Assembly: GCF_003994485.1 (NCBI RefSeq)
Contig: NZ_RZNJ01000001.1
Span: 437,765-501,764 of the forward strand
Length of the DNA stretch: 64,000 nucleotides
Direction: 5' to 3'
Source of the DNA: Arsenicitalea aurantiaca
GTDB lineage: Bacteria; Pseudomonadota; Alphaproteobacteria; Rhizobiales; Devosiaceae
Part shown: positions 25,495 through 33,887 of the stretch, one piece after another
How the letters are laid out: every line of letters starts with the position of its first letter
How positions within the stretch are numbered: position 1 is the first letter of the stretch
Made by a program: the position numbers and the translations under genes
Notes under the pieces: model-generated
Database searches by the model: none
What the model saw: the letters and a program-made list of their open reading frames with translations, nothing else
What the model was told of the DNA's origin: nothing

Positions 25495-25605
25495 ACGTCG
25501 CGGCCTCCGGGAGTATGGTCTTCCGTGATGCAGAGTCGGTCCCCATCGGCCATCGCGTCTAGGGCGGGGTGGTGCTGGCGAGCCAGCCTATGGGGCCGTG
25601 CATGA

Positions 25606-25821
25606 GCCGGGCGACGAGGTCGGTCTGGCCGTGAACGCCGAGCTTCTCGCCGGCTTGCGGCCGGCGATGAACCGGAGGCCGCATGCGCGGCGCTCGGCAT
25701 TTCGCGTCGTGCGGCAGATCGCCATCTGGCGACCGCCCGCGCGGTCTATGGCGCTGAGGGCAATCTTGCCGCGCTCGCACGCTTTATGGCGGATCGGTCG
25801 TTTCCGCGCCTGCCGTTCTGA
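25606..25821 (+). pseudogene. Possible remnant of a LuxR/FixJ-type HTH domain
   Basis: Between a stop at 25603 and TGA at 25819 the plus frame reads a segment ending in RLAAGDEPEAACAALGIS, then RRAADRHLATARAVYGA, then LAALARFM. That looks like the C-terminal helix-turn-helix of a LuxR-type regulator, where an LxxGxxxxEIAxxLGIS core is followed by the recognition helix. There is no start codon in this frame and nothing upstream of it that would be a receiver or sensor domain. It may be a decayed gene tail or chance; low confidence. Confidence 0.25.
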
Positions 25822-25916
25822 GCAGGTCCGTGCCGGCCGCGAGGAGTGAGCGGCCCTCCGCAGGCGCGGAGATCGGATGGACGATGACGGATTATTCGCG
25901 CTCAAGGGGTGCCGGT

Positions 25917-25944
25917 CGGCCGCGGGCGGTGAGGCCCGCGGCCG
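25917..25944 (-). terminator. Hairpin after the ferric-type ABC operon
   Basis: A perfect 11-bp stem (CGGCCGCGGGC with GCCCGCGGCCG) and 6-base loop, seven bases beyond the stop codon of the minus-strand permease gene. It is the strongest hairpin in the window and a likely terminator, though without a T tract. Confidence 0.6.
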
Positions 25945-25950
25945 GATTGG

Positions 25951-27600
25951 CTAGACGCGGATTTCGCGGTTGCCGCCGATGCGCATGAGCAGGGCGAGCG
26001 AGAGCATGGTGAGGACCAGCAGGATGGTCGAGAGAGCGGCCGCAGTGCCCTGCTGACCCCGGATCACCTGGGCGTAGATGCCGAGCGAAAGGGTCTGGGT
26101 CGATGTGTTGTAGAGAAAGAGCGTCGTGCTCAATTCGGTGATGATGGTCACCCAGCTCAGCACTGCGCCGGCGAGGATCCCTGGCGCGAGGGCCGGCACG
26201 ATCACCTGCATCAGGGTGCGGAACTTGGACGCCCCGAGGCTCACCGCCGCTTCCTCGATGCTGGGGCTGAACTGATACATCAGCGCCGTCGTCGAGCGGA
26301 CGGTATAGGGCAGCCTGCGGATGGCGAGCGCCAGCACCATGATCGCGAACGTGCCGGTCAGGACCAGCGGGGGCTGGCTGAAGGCGGTAATGAGCGCGAT
26401 GCCGATGATCAGGCCCGGCACCACGTATGGCACCATGGTCATCGTATCGAGCGCGCCGGTGAGGGCGTTCTTGCGCCTCACGGTGAGGTACGAGACCAGC
26501 ACCGCGATCACCACCAAGACGACCAGCGCCGTGATGCCGATGCTGAAGGTGTTGGTGACGTAGCGGGTGATGTCGCGCTGGGCGTTGATGTAGTTGTTGA
26601 ACGAGAACCCGGCGACGAACTGGCCGTAAAGCGTGTTGCGGAACGAGCTGACGACGACGACCAGAAGGGGTGCGAGTGCCAGGGTGAGGAAGCTGTAGAT
26701 GTAGAGATAGACCAGCCAGCCGCGCCAGCCGGTGAGACGGGTCGGCTCGATGGCACGCATCGCGGTCATCGAGAAGGTGCGACGATCGACGATGAATTTC
26801 TGGATGAGGAACACCGCCAGCGTGACCGCGATGACGATGACGGCGACGGCGGCCGCAAAGCTGCTGTCGATGCTGACCTCGCCCACGAACGAGCTGTAGA
26901 TAAGCACCGGGATGGTGCGGAAGCCCTGTCCGATCAGCATGGGCGTGCCGAAATCGGCGAATGCCCGTACGAAGACCAGAAGGCTGCCCCCGAGCACCGT
27001 GGGCAGGAGCAGCGGGGTGATGACCTTGGCCGCGCGGCGCCAGCCGGTGACCCCCATGCTTTCGGCCGCCTCGAGCAGCGAGACGTCGATCGTGCGCCAG
27101 GCGCCCATCAGATAGGTGAAGATCAGCGGCACCAGCTGCAGGGTGAGCACCAGCAGGATGCCGGCAAAGCCGTAAATGCTGGGCGCACTGATGCCGAACG
27201 TGCCCTGCAGCCAGCGGGTGATGAGCCCGTTGTTTCCAAGGAGCAGGATCCAGGAATAGGCGCCGATGAAGGGCGGCGACATCATGGAGGCGAGGATCAG
27301 CACCTGGATCGTGCGACTTCCCGGAATGCGGAACATCGTCATGAAATAGGCGAGCGGGAAGGCGATGACGAAGGCGAGGATCGTCACGCAGACCGTCACC
27401 ATCAGGCTGTTGATGAGGGTGCCGTAATAGAGACGCGACGAGAAGAAGGTCGCGAACCCGTCGAGCGTAAAGCTGCCGCCGCTCGAGACGCTGCTGATCA
27501 GCACCGTGATCAGCGGCCAGACGACGAGGAAGAGATAGCCCGCCGTCAGCAGCAGCGCGACCGAGGTCCAGCCATCGAAACTCTTGCCGGCGACCTTCAC
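25951..27600 (-). CDS. Ferric-type ABC transporter permease (FbpB/AfuB-like, fused two-domain)
   Basis: A 549-residue inner-membrane protein with about 12 helices and two permease domains in one chain. Each has an EAA loop: EAAESMGVTGWRRAAKVITPLLLP near residue 190 and EEAAVSLGASKFRTLMQVIVPALAPG near 455. This duplicated layout is that of the iron(III), thiamine and 2-aminoethylphosphonate permeases. A GTG start at 27600 overlaps the stop of the ATPase gene (GTGA). It is the last gene of an SBP-ATPase-permease operon. The substrate might be iron or a phosphorus compound, see the PHO-box-like site upstream of the operon. Confidence 0.92.
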   Translation of the reverse strand: MKVAGKSFDGWTSVALLLTAGYLFLVVWPLITVLISSVSSGGSFTLDGFATFFSSRLYYGTLINSLMVTVCVTILAFVIAFPLAYFMTMFRIPGSRTIQVLILASMMSPPFIGAYSWILLLGNNGLITRWLQGTFGISAPSIYGFAGILLVLTLQLVPLIFTYLMGAWRTIDVSLLEAAESMGVTGWRRAAKVITPLLLPTVLGGSLLVFVRAFADFGTPMLIGQGFRTIPVLIYSSFVGEVSIDSSFAAAVAVIVIAVTLAVFLIQKFIVDRRTFSMTAMRAIEPTRLTGWRGWLVYLYIYSFLTLALAPLLVVVVSSFRNTLYGQFVAGFSFNNYINAQRDITRYVTNTFSIGITALVVLVVIAVLVSYLTVRRKNALTGALDTMTMVPYVVPGLIIGIALITAFSQPPLVLTGTFAIMVLALAIRRLPYTVRSTTALMYQFSPSIEEAAVSLGASKFRTLMQVIVPALAPGILAGAVLSWVTIITELSTTLFLYNTSTQTLSLGIYAQVIRGQQGTAAALSTILLVLTMLSLALLMRIGGNREIRV

Positions 27601-28682
27601 GCTGAGGTCCCCTGCATGATGGATGCGCCGGTCTCGAGATCAAAGAAGGTCAGCATGTCCCGATCGACCTCGAGGAAGACCTCCGCGCCCTCTTCCCAGA
27701 GGGAGGAGCGACGGGAGAATTCGAGGAATTCGATGATCTCGCCGGTTTCGAGCCGGGCACGAACCTGGGAATGGGAGCCGAGGAAGGTCTCATCGACGAT
27801 CGTCGCCCGGAGGCCCGAGCTGGCGGCCCGGACCGCCTCCGGACGTACCGAAACCTGGATCCGGCCCGAAGCGGTCGGCGTCACGAGACCGGTTACGTCG
27901 AGCTCGGTGCCCGTGCCGAGTGCCACCATGGCCTTCTCGTCCTGCCGGAGCAGGTCGCGGGCGAGCAGATTGGTCTTGCCGATGAACTCGGCAACGAAGC
28001 GGTTGGCCGGCCGGCGATAGATTTCGGCAGGCGCACCGACCTGCTGGACGACGCCCAGATTCATCACCGCGATCCGGTCCGAGACGGCCATGGCCTCTTC
28101 CTGATCGTGGGTCACGTAGACCGTGGTGATGCCCGCCTTGCGCTGGGCCTCGCGGATCGTGTCGCGCATCTCGACGCGCAGCTTGGCGTCGAGATTGGAA
28201 AGGGGCTCGTCCATGAGCAGCAGGGCCGGCTCGATCACCAGCGCCCGCGCCAGCGCCACGCGCTGCTGCTGGCCGCCCGACATCTGTCCGGGCAGGCGAT
28301 CCTTGAGGTGGGCCATGCGGACGGAGTCGAGCGCCTGCTCGATCCGGCGCTCAGCATCGGCGCGCGGGACCTTGCGGGTCTGCAGGCCAAAGCCGACATT
28401 CTTGGCCGCCGACATCTGCGGGAAGAGCGCATAGTTCTGGAAGACCATACCGATATTGCGCTCGGAGGCGGGGCGGTCGTTGATGACCGTGCCGTCAAAC
28501 GAGATGGTCCCGGCCTCGATGGAGTTGAACCCGGCGATCATCCGCAGGAGCGTGGTCTTGCCGCAGCCCGAGGGGCCGAGCAGGGTGAAGAACTCGCCGT
28601 CTTCGATCTCAAGGTTGAGATCGGGGATGGCGACCTGCCCGGCATATTCCTTGCGGAGCGATTGAAGCGCTATGCGGGTCAT
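27597..28682 (-). CDS. Ferric/spermidine-type ABC transporter ATP-binding protein (FbpC/PotA-like)
   Basis: A 361-residue ATPase with Walker A GPSGCGKTT, signature MSGGQQQR, Walker [13 protein letters not shown] and the switch His in YVTHDQEEA. A C-terminal TOBE domain follows IGKTNLLAR. It starts 31 bases after the binding-protein gene and overlaps the permease start. It powers the two-domain permease at 25951-27600. Confidence 0.93.
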   Translation of the reverse strand: MTRIALQSLRKEYAGQVAIPDLNLEIEDGEFFTLLGPSGCGKTTLLRMIAGFNSIEAGTISFDGTVINDRPASERNIGMVFQNYALFPQMSAAKNVGFGLQTRKVPRADAERRIEQALDSVRMAHLKDRLPGQMSGGQQQRVALARALVIEPALLLMDEPLSNLDAKLRVEMRDTIREAQRKAGITTVYVTHDQEEAMAVSDRIAVMNLGVVQQVGAPAEIYRRPANRFVAEFIGKTNLLARDLLRQDEKAMVALGTGTELDVTGLVTPTASGRIQVSVRPEAVRAASSGLRATIVDETFLGSHSQVRARLETGEIIEFLEFSRRSSLWEEGAEVFLEVDRDMLTFFDLETGASIMQGTSA

Positions 28683-28713
28683 AGCGCTTCACCCTTCTTG
28701 AACGTCGAGCCGA

Positions 28714-29742
28714 TCAAGAGCGCGCCTCGAGGATGGCGCGGTACTTGGCAACGATGGCTTCGCGGTTGGCCGCGACGTATTCGCCGTCTTCCTGCACGGT
28801 CGGGATCTCGGAGAGGGGCGGCAGGCCGGGCTTGGTGATGCCATCGCGCAGCGGGCGACCGGCGGTCTGCTCGGCGATGATGGTCTGGCCTTCCTCGGAG
28901 ATGATGAAGTCGATGAACGCTTCGGCCGCCGCGGGATTGGGTGCGCCCGCGATGATCTGGACGGTTGCGGGCAGGAAGGCCGCGCCTTCGGCGGGATAGA
29001 CGATCTCGACCGGCGCGCCGCTGCGCACGAAGTTGAGCGAGAGCGGCTCGTAGGTGAGGGCCACCACATATTCGCCATTGGCGACGTCCTGGGCGACCTG
29101 GGTCGAGGAGCCGATGGAGATGCCGTCGAGCTGGTCGACGAGCGATTCCACGAACGTCCAGCCGGCATCCGATTCATAATCGCCGCCGACGGCCTTCAGC
29201 ATGTTGGTCAGCTGGGCGAAGGCGGAGGAGGAGCCGGTGGGATCCCCGAAGGCGATGCGGCCCTTGAGTTCGGGCTGCAGCAGATCGGCATAGCTCGTGA
29301 TCTCGACGCCGGCCTGGGCCGCCGCTTCGGTGTTGACCAGGAGGTTCGAGCCGTCGGCCTGGTAGGGGGTGAAGGCGCCGGTGGTGTTCTTGCCGGCTTC
29401 GACCATCGCCGCATCCTCGGGCGAGGTGTATTCCTGCCAGAGCGTGATGTTGGCCGCTGCCTGCGCGGCACCGCCGCCGAACATCACGTCGCCCTGCGGG
29501 TTGCCCGCCTCGCTGCGGATGCGCGAGTAGAGTTCGCCCGTGCCGGCGGTGATGAGCTGAACTTCGACGCCGGTATTGCCTTCGAACACCGGGATCAGGC
29601 TCTGCAACATGCCTTCTTCATTGGGGGTGTAGACGACGAGCGTCGACCCCGAAATGTCCTGGGCATGCGCGCTTGCAAGCGCCATGAGGGAAATCGTCGT
29701 GGCAAAGAACGCCGTGGCAGTCATCCGGGTCAGGCTTGGCAT
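28714..29742 (-). CDS. Ferric-type ABC transporter substrate-binding protein (FbpA/AfuA-like)
   Basis: A 342-residue periplasmic protein. The ATG at 29742 with AGAGGA before it gives a Sec signal peptide ending ALASAHAQ near residue 28; the upstream in-frame extension is unlikely. The mature chain starts SGSTLVVYTPNEEGMLQSLIPVFEGNTGVEVQLITAGTGELYSRIRSE, the pattern of class F iron(III)/phosphonate/phosphoglycerate binding proteins. A Tyr pair typical of ferric binding is not evident near the C-terminus, so iron is not assured. A PHO-box-like sequence lies at 29891-29908 upstream. Confidence 0.9.
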   Translation of the reverse strand: MPSLTRMTATAFFATTISLMALASAHAQDISGSTLVVYTPNEEGMLQSLIPVFEGNTGVEVQLITAGTGELYSRIRSEAGNPQGDVMFGGGAAQAAANITLWQEYTSPEDAAMVEAGKNTTGAFTPYQADGSNLLVNTEAAAQAGVEITSYADLLQPELKGRIAFGDPTGSSSAFAQLTNMLKAVGGDYESDAGWTFVESLVDQLDGISIGSSTQVAQDVANGEYVVALTYEPLSLNFVRSGAPVEIVYPAEGAAFLPATVQIIAGAPNPAAAEAFIDFIISEEGQTIIAEQTAGRPLRDGITKPGLPPLSEIPTVQEDGEYVAANREAIVAKYRAILEARS

Positions 29743-29890
29743 GGTGGGATCCTCTGATCGCGATGGCGCGGCCGAGATCCGGGTTTTCACGCAGCCGTCC
29801 CGTCGATCGCGCGGGGCGCGACGCGGAGGGCGCCGTTGACCGGACACCCTTGCTGACCCTGCGTAAGGCCCGAGCCTCGCTGACGCGCCA

Positions 29891-29908
29891 CCGTCATGAA
29901 ACTGTCAC
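29891..29908 (+). promoter_or_regulatory. PHO-box-like sequence upstream of the ferric-type ABC operon
   Basis: CCGTCATGAAACTGTCAC matches the PhoB consensus CTGTCATAWAWCTGTCAY at 16 of 18 positions: two CTGTCA-like repeats in the correct 11-base spacing. It lies about 150 bases upstream of the binding-protein start, but in the opposite orientation to that gene. No plus-strand gene follows nearby. Binding by PhoB is inference. Confidence 0.5.
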
Positions 29909-29996
29909 ATATGAGGCTGAGCCCTTCTGCGAATGCAACAATTTTCTTTCAGCAGAACGATCTTCCACAGCTTGCTCACCGCCGCCGGAAGCGGCT

Positions 29997-30911
29997 TCAT
30001 CCGAAGGATATGCCCGTCATGGTTTCCGAGAGCTGCCAGAGCCGGGAGCCAAGCGCCGGGTCGGCGGCATTGGCGGGCACCTGGGCGAGGGTCGGATAGC
30101 CGCGGGTCTCGCTCAGCCGGTGCGGGCCGTAATAGGCGCCCGATACGGCGTCCGGCGAGGTCGCGGCGAAGAGCGTCGGAAGCGCACCCTGGGCAGCGGG
30201 CTGGAAGAGAAACCAGAGCCAGGTGCGGGCAAGCCCCTGCGGGCTGTTTCGCCCCGGGGCGTTGTGGAGGAGGTCGGTTCGCGAGACGCCCGGATGGGCG
30301 GCCATGCTGGCAATGCCCCAGCCTGCCGCAGCGCTGCGCCGGTGCAGCTCGAACGCAAAGACGAGGCAGGCGATCTTGGATTGGGCATAGGCGCGCATGG
30401 GAACATAGGCGCGCTCGGAATTGAGATCGTCGAAATCGATGCTGCCCGAGCGGGCGGCCACGCTGCCGAGGCTGACGACGCGCGGACGATCAGCCTTGCG
30501 CAAGAGCGGCAGGAGCGCGGCGGTGAGCGCGAAATGGCCCAGATAATTGGTGCCGAGCTGGAGCTCGATGCCGTCGCGCGTCACCTGGCGGGTGGGCGGC
30601 ACCATGACGCCGGCATTGTTGATGAGGAGTTCGATCGCATCATGGCTTCCGCGGAGCCGCTCGCCAAAGGCCGCGACCGAAGCAAGATCGGCGAGGTCGA
30701 GTTGCTCGAAGCGGGCCGCTACGCCCGGAACGGCCGCGCGGATCCCTTCGATTGCCGCGCGCCCCCTGGCCGGGTTGCGCCCGGCAAGGATGATGCCGCC
30801 CCCAGCCCGTGCGAGGGCGAGCGCATCCTCATAGCCGAGCCCGCCCGTTCCGGTGATGACGGCAGTCCGGCCGCTCTGGTGGGGAATGTCTTTTTCCGTC
30901 CATCTTGCCAA
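29997..30911 (-). CDS. SDR-family oxidoreductase (retinol dehydrogenase/LPOR-like)
   Basis: A 304-residue short-chain dehydrogenase. Cofactor motif TGTGGLGYE is an unusual variant of TGxxxGIG; NNAGVM follows near residue 90, and the catalytic Ser and YAQSK are in place. The long C-terminal half with HPGVSRTDL is typical of the extended retinol dehydrogenase/protochlorophyllide reductase-like subgroup. No ATG fits; a TTG at 30911 with AAGGA eight bases upstream gives MARWTEKDIPHQSG, a common start in this subgroup. It lies 31 bases after the molybdenum oxidoreductase large subunit gene, so it is probably the third gene of that operon and acts on the corresponding alcohol, aldehyde or ketone. 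Confidence 0.87.
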   Translation of the reverse strand: MARWTEKDIPHQSGRTAVITGTGGLGYEDALALARAGGGIILAGRNPARGRAAIEGIRAAVPGVAARFEQLDLADLASVAAFGERLRGSHDAIELLINNAGVMVPPTRQVTRDGIELQLGTNYLGHFALTAALLPLLRKADRPRVVSLGSVAARSGSIDFDDLNSERAYVPMRAYAQSKIACLVFAFELHRRSAAAGWGIASMAAHPGVSRTDLLHNAPGRNSPQGLARTWLWFLFQPAAQGALPTLFAATSPDAVSGAYYGPHRLSETRGYPTLAQVPANAADPALGSRLWQLSETMTGISFG

Positions 30912-30942
30912 TTGAATTGTCCTTCGTGTTGGCGGCTGGCCT

Positions 30943-33258
30943 TCAGGCCTGGGTAGCAAGCAGGGTGCGCACGCGGCGGACCCCCGTGGTTTCGGTCGTT
31001 GCGAGCGGCAGAGTGCGGAGCCGCCGGCCCGTCGCGGCGTGGATGGCATTGGCGATGGCGGCCGCGACCGGCACGATGCCGGGTTCGCCGGCCCCGCCGG
31101 GGGGAAGATCGCTCTGCATGATCGCGACCTCGATCGCGGGCGCATTGGCCATGCGCTGCATGGGATAATCGTGGAAGTTCGATTGCCGCACCGCGCCGTC
31201 TTGGATCGTGATGGTGCTCATGAGCGCACTCGTCACCCCGAAGATGATGCCGCCCTCCATCTGGGCGACGACCGCGTCTGGGTTGATCACAGTGCCCACA
31301 TCGATGGCGCAGAAGACGCGATCGACGGTGAGCTCCCCATCCTCGGCGACGCTCACCTCCGCCACCTGCGCGACGATGCTGCGATAGCATTCCTCGATCG
31401 CGATGCCGCGCCCCCGGCCCGGCGCCAGCGGGCGGCCCCAGCCGGCCATTTCGGCCACCCGCTCGAGCACGGCGAGGTGCCGGGGGCTGTCGACGAGCAG
31501 GCGCCGGCGATATTCGAGCGGATCGGCCCCGGCGGCGAGGGCGCATTCGTCGATGAAGCTTTCCGAAAAGAAGGTGTTGAAGGAAAAGCCGTTCGAGCGC
31601 CAGAAATGGATCGGCACATGGGTGGGCACGTGCTGGCTGCGCATGCGTCGGTTGGGGATGGAGTAGTGAAGTTTGTCGAGCCCCTCGACGGTGAGGTAAT
31701 CCCCATCCGGCCCGGGGGTGAACGGCATGTTGCGGCTGCCCATGGCGTTGAGGATGGACTGGGCGGCGACGCGCGCATCATAGGCGAGCGGCAGCCCGTC
31801 GGTTCCGAGCGCGGCGCGCAGCCGCCCCGCGGCCTGGCTGCGATAGAGGCCGCGGCCAATGTCTTCCTCGCGCGACCACATGACCTTGACCGCACGGCCC
31901 CGGTGCCGGGCGGCGAGATAGGCCGCTTCGGCGATGACGTCCTGATCGCTGCGCCGCCCGAAGGCCCCGCCGTTCATCGTCACATGGAGCGTCACCTCGC
32001 CCGGGCGTGCGTCGGCCCAGCCCATGCCGCGCCCGACGCCGGCCTGCATGGTCACGCGGTTCTGAGTGGGTGCCCAGATTTCGGCGGACCCATCTTCGTT
32101 CAGGATGGCGGTGGCGTTCATCGGCTCCATGCAGGCATGGGTGACGAAGGGCACGCCGTAATCGGCCTCGACAAGCCTTGCGCCCGGAGCGGCCAGGGCC
32201 GCTTCGACATCGCCATCATCGATGTGGCCGTGCGGCGCCTCGGAGCCGAGCGCCGCCTCAAGGCGGGCAGCGAGGGCGGCGCTATTTTCCCCATCAGCCT
32301 CGGTCGGGGTCCATTCGACATCGAGGCGCCACGCGGCCCGCTCGGCCTGCCACCAGGACTGGGCAAGGATCGCGACGTGCCGGCCATCGATGATGGCGAC
32401 GTCGACGACGCCCGGTTCGGCGCGCAGTGCCGCCTCGTTCCGGATTGCCGCAACGCCGGCGCCGAAGACCGGTGCGTGCCGTATCGTGGCATGGAGCATG
32501 TCGGGCAGGACGACGTCCATGCCGAAAACGGGTTCGCCCCTGACCTTGGCCGGCAGGTCCACGCGCCGTTGCGAGCGGCCGATCAGGCCCCAGGCGCTGC
32601 GCGGCTTCAGCGTCGGCGCGTCGGGGGGCGGCAGCAGGGCGGCGGCTGCCGCGAGTTCGGCATAGGCGATGCGCCGGCCGGTCGGCTCGTGATGGACCAG
32701 ACCCTCGGCCGTCGTGAGTTCGGAGGCTGGTACGCCGAGGCGCGCGGCGGCGGCCGCCACCAGCATCTGCCGGGCGGCGGCGCCGGCGACGCGCATCGGG
32801 TGCCAGAGGCCCATGGTCGAGCCCGACGCTCCGGTGGCGATGAAGCCCATCTGGCCCAGCACCCGCCGCCCGATCCAGGCGACCGGGCCGCTCGCCTCTT
32901 CAGGGCGCACCTGCAGCACGTTGGACCAGGTGGAGTAAGATGGGTGCGCCTCGGTCGGGAAGACGACCTCGATGCGCTCGTCAAAGGGAATGTCGAGCTC
33001 TTCGGCCACGAGCATGGCAAGGCCGGTATGGATGCCCTGTCCCATTTCGGTGCGGGGCACGTTGATCACGACGTGGCCGTCATTGCGGAGCATGACGAAG
33101 GCGTTGAGCTTTGCGTCCTCGCCATCGACGGCGCCCCCGTGAAGGCCCTCGACGTCGACGGTGGCGAGAAAGCCGACGCCGCCAATGGCCGCGACGAGCG
33201 CGGTGCCGGCAAGGGCGGAGCCGGTGATCAGAAAGCCTCGGCGGGTGATGAGCGGCAT
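30943..33258 (-). CDS. Molybdopterin-dependent aldehyde oxidoreductase large subunit (IorB-like)
   Basis: A 771-residue xanthine oxidase-family large subunit of the isoquinoline 1-oxidoreductase type. A twin-arginine signal (TRRGFLITGSALAG) suggests export to the periplasm with the folded cofactor. Molybdopterin-binding blocks include the GGAFGRRSDQD sequence and the C-terminal GGAGEPG motif, whose Glu (about E725) is the catalytic base. Start at the ATG 33258 has GAGGAG upstream. It partners the [2Fe-2S] subunit 10 bases upstream in the operon. It oxidises an aldehyde or N-heterocycle; no XdhC-type cofactor maturation gene is nearby. Confidence 0.9.
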   Translation of the reverse strand: MPLITRRGFLITGSALAGTALVAAIGGVGFLATVDVEGLHGGAVDGEDAKLNAFVMLRNDGHVVINVPRTEMGQGIHTGLAMLVAEELDIPFDERIEVVFPTEAHPSYSTWSNVLQVRPEEASGPVAWIGRRVLGQMGFIATGASGSTMGLWHPMRVAGAAARQMLVAAAAARLGVPASELTTAEGLVHHEPTGRRIAYAELAAAAALLPPPDAPTLKPRSAWGLIGRSQRRVDLPAKVRGEPVFGMDVVLPDMLHATIRHAPVFGAGVAAIRNEAALRAEPGVVDVAIIDGRHVAILAQSWWQAERAAWRLDVEWTPTEADGENSAALAARLEAALGSEAPHGHIDDGDVEAALAAPGARLVEADYGVPFVTHACMEPMNATAILNEDGSAEIWAPTQNRVTMQAGVGRGMGWADARPGEVTLHVTMNGGAFGRRSDQDVIAEAAYLAARHRGRAVKVMWSREEDIGRGLYRSQAAGRLRAALGTDGLPLAYDARVAAQSILNAMGSRNMPFTPGPDGDYLTVEGLDKLHYSIPNRRMRSQHVPTHVPIHFWRSNGFSFNTFFSESFIDECALAAGADPLEYRRRLLVDSPRHLAVLERVAEMAGWGRPLAPGRGRGIAIEECYRSIVAQVAEVSVAEDGELTVDRVFCAIDVGTVINPDAVVAQMEGGIIFGVTSALMSTITIQDGAVRQSNFHDYPMQRMANAPAIEVAIMQSDLPPGGAGEPGIVPVAAAIANAIHAATGRRLRTLPLATTETTGVRRVRTLLATQA

Positions 33259-33268
33259 GGCTGGCTCC

Positions 33269-33733
33269 TCAGGCGACGGGGCGCGCGGCAGCGGCGCGGT
33301 GGATGGCGCGCCGGATGCGCGGATAGGTGCCGCAGCGGCAGATATTGGTGATCGCCTCGTCGATCTCGTCATCGGTGGGGCTGGGATTTCGGGAAAGGAG
33401 ATCCGTTGCGGCGATCAGGAAGCCGGGCTGGCAGAAGCCGCATTGCGGCACCTGTTCGTCGAGCCAGGCCTGCTGCAGGTAGGAAAGGCGGCCCTCCGGG
33501 TCGGCGAGACCCTCGACGGTGACGATCTCGGCCCCTTGAAGCGACCCGGCGAGCGTGACGCAGGACGGCGTCGATTGCCCGTCGATCAGCACCCGGCAGG
33601 CGCCGCACTGGGCGACGCCGCACCCGTATTTGGGCCCGAGCGTGCCCAGATCTTCCCGCAGGACCCAGAGGAGCGGCTTGTCGTCCAGCCCGTCGAGACT
33701 GACCGGACGGCCATTGAGTGTGAAATCCACCAT
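33269..33733 (-). CDS. [2Fe-2S] small subunit of molybdenum aldehyde oxidoreductase (IorA-like)
   Basis: A 154-residue protein with two [2Fe-2S] centres. The plant-ferredoxin-type cluster is bound by C38, C43, C46 and C58 (YGCGVAQCGAC...SC), the second by C98, C101, C132 and C134 (CGFC...CRC). It passes electrons from the molybdenum centre of the large subunit to an acceptor. I use the ATG at 33733 instead of an upstream in-frame ATG. First gene of the operon and divergent from the AraC regulator gene. Confidence 0.92.
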   Translation of the reverse strand: MVDFTLNGRPVSLDGLDDKPLLWVLREDLGTLGPKYGCGVAQCGACRVLIDGQSTPSCVTLAGSLQGAEIVTVEGLADPEGRLSYLQQAWLDEQVPQCGFCQPGFLIAATDLLSRNPSPTDDEIDEAITNICRCGTYPRIRRAIHRAAAARPVA

Positions 33734-33887
33734 GCTGCGTTCCTCTGCAAATGCCATGAGGCAAGATGGTCCGGGACGCTCAGGGCTTCCTGCCGGAACC
33801 GGCAAAAAACTTGCCTGATCCTCCAGAGGTCTGGCGCGGGCGGATGGCGGGCAGTATCGTCGGGCGAATGAGGATGGGAGCTGGACG

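Larger units (their letters stand above)
25495..25950. other. Gene-poor 456-base stretch between two transport operons
   Basis: No intact gene is convincing here. It holds a possible remnant of a LuxR-type HTH (25606-25821, described separately) and a strong hairpin at 25917-25944 that belongs to the end of the minus-strand ABC operon. Otherwise I see nothing supported. Confidence 0.5.

Noticed and set aside
31039-33351. A 770-codon open frame on the plus strand, antisense to the molybdenum oxidoreductase large subunit gene.
   Set aside because: High GC makes long antisense frames common. The minus-strand protein has complete family motifs, the antisense frame has low-complexity composition and no recognisable domain.
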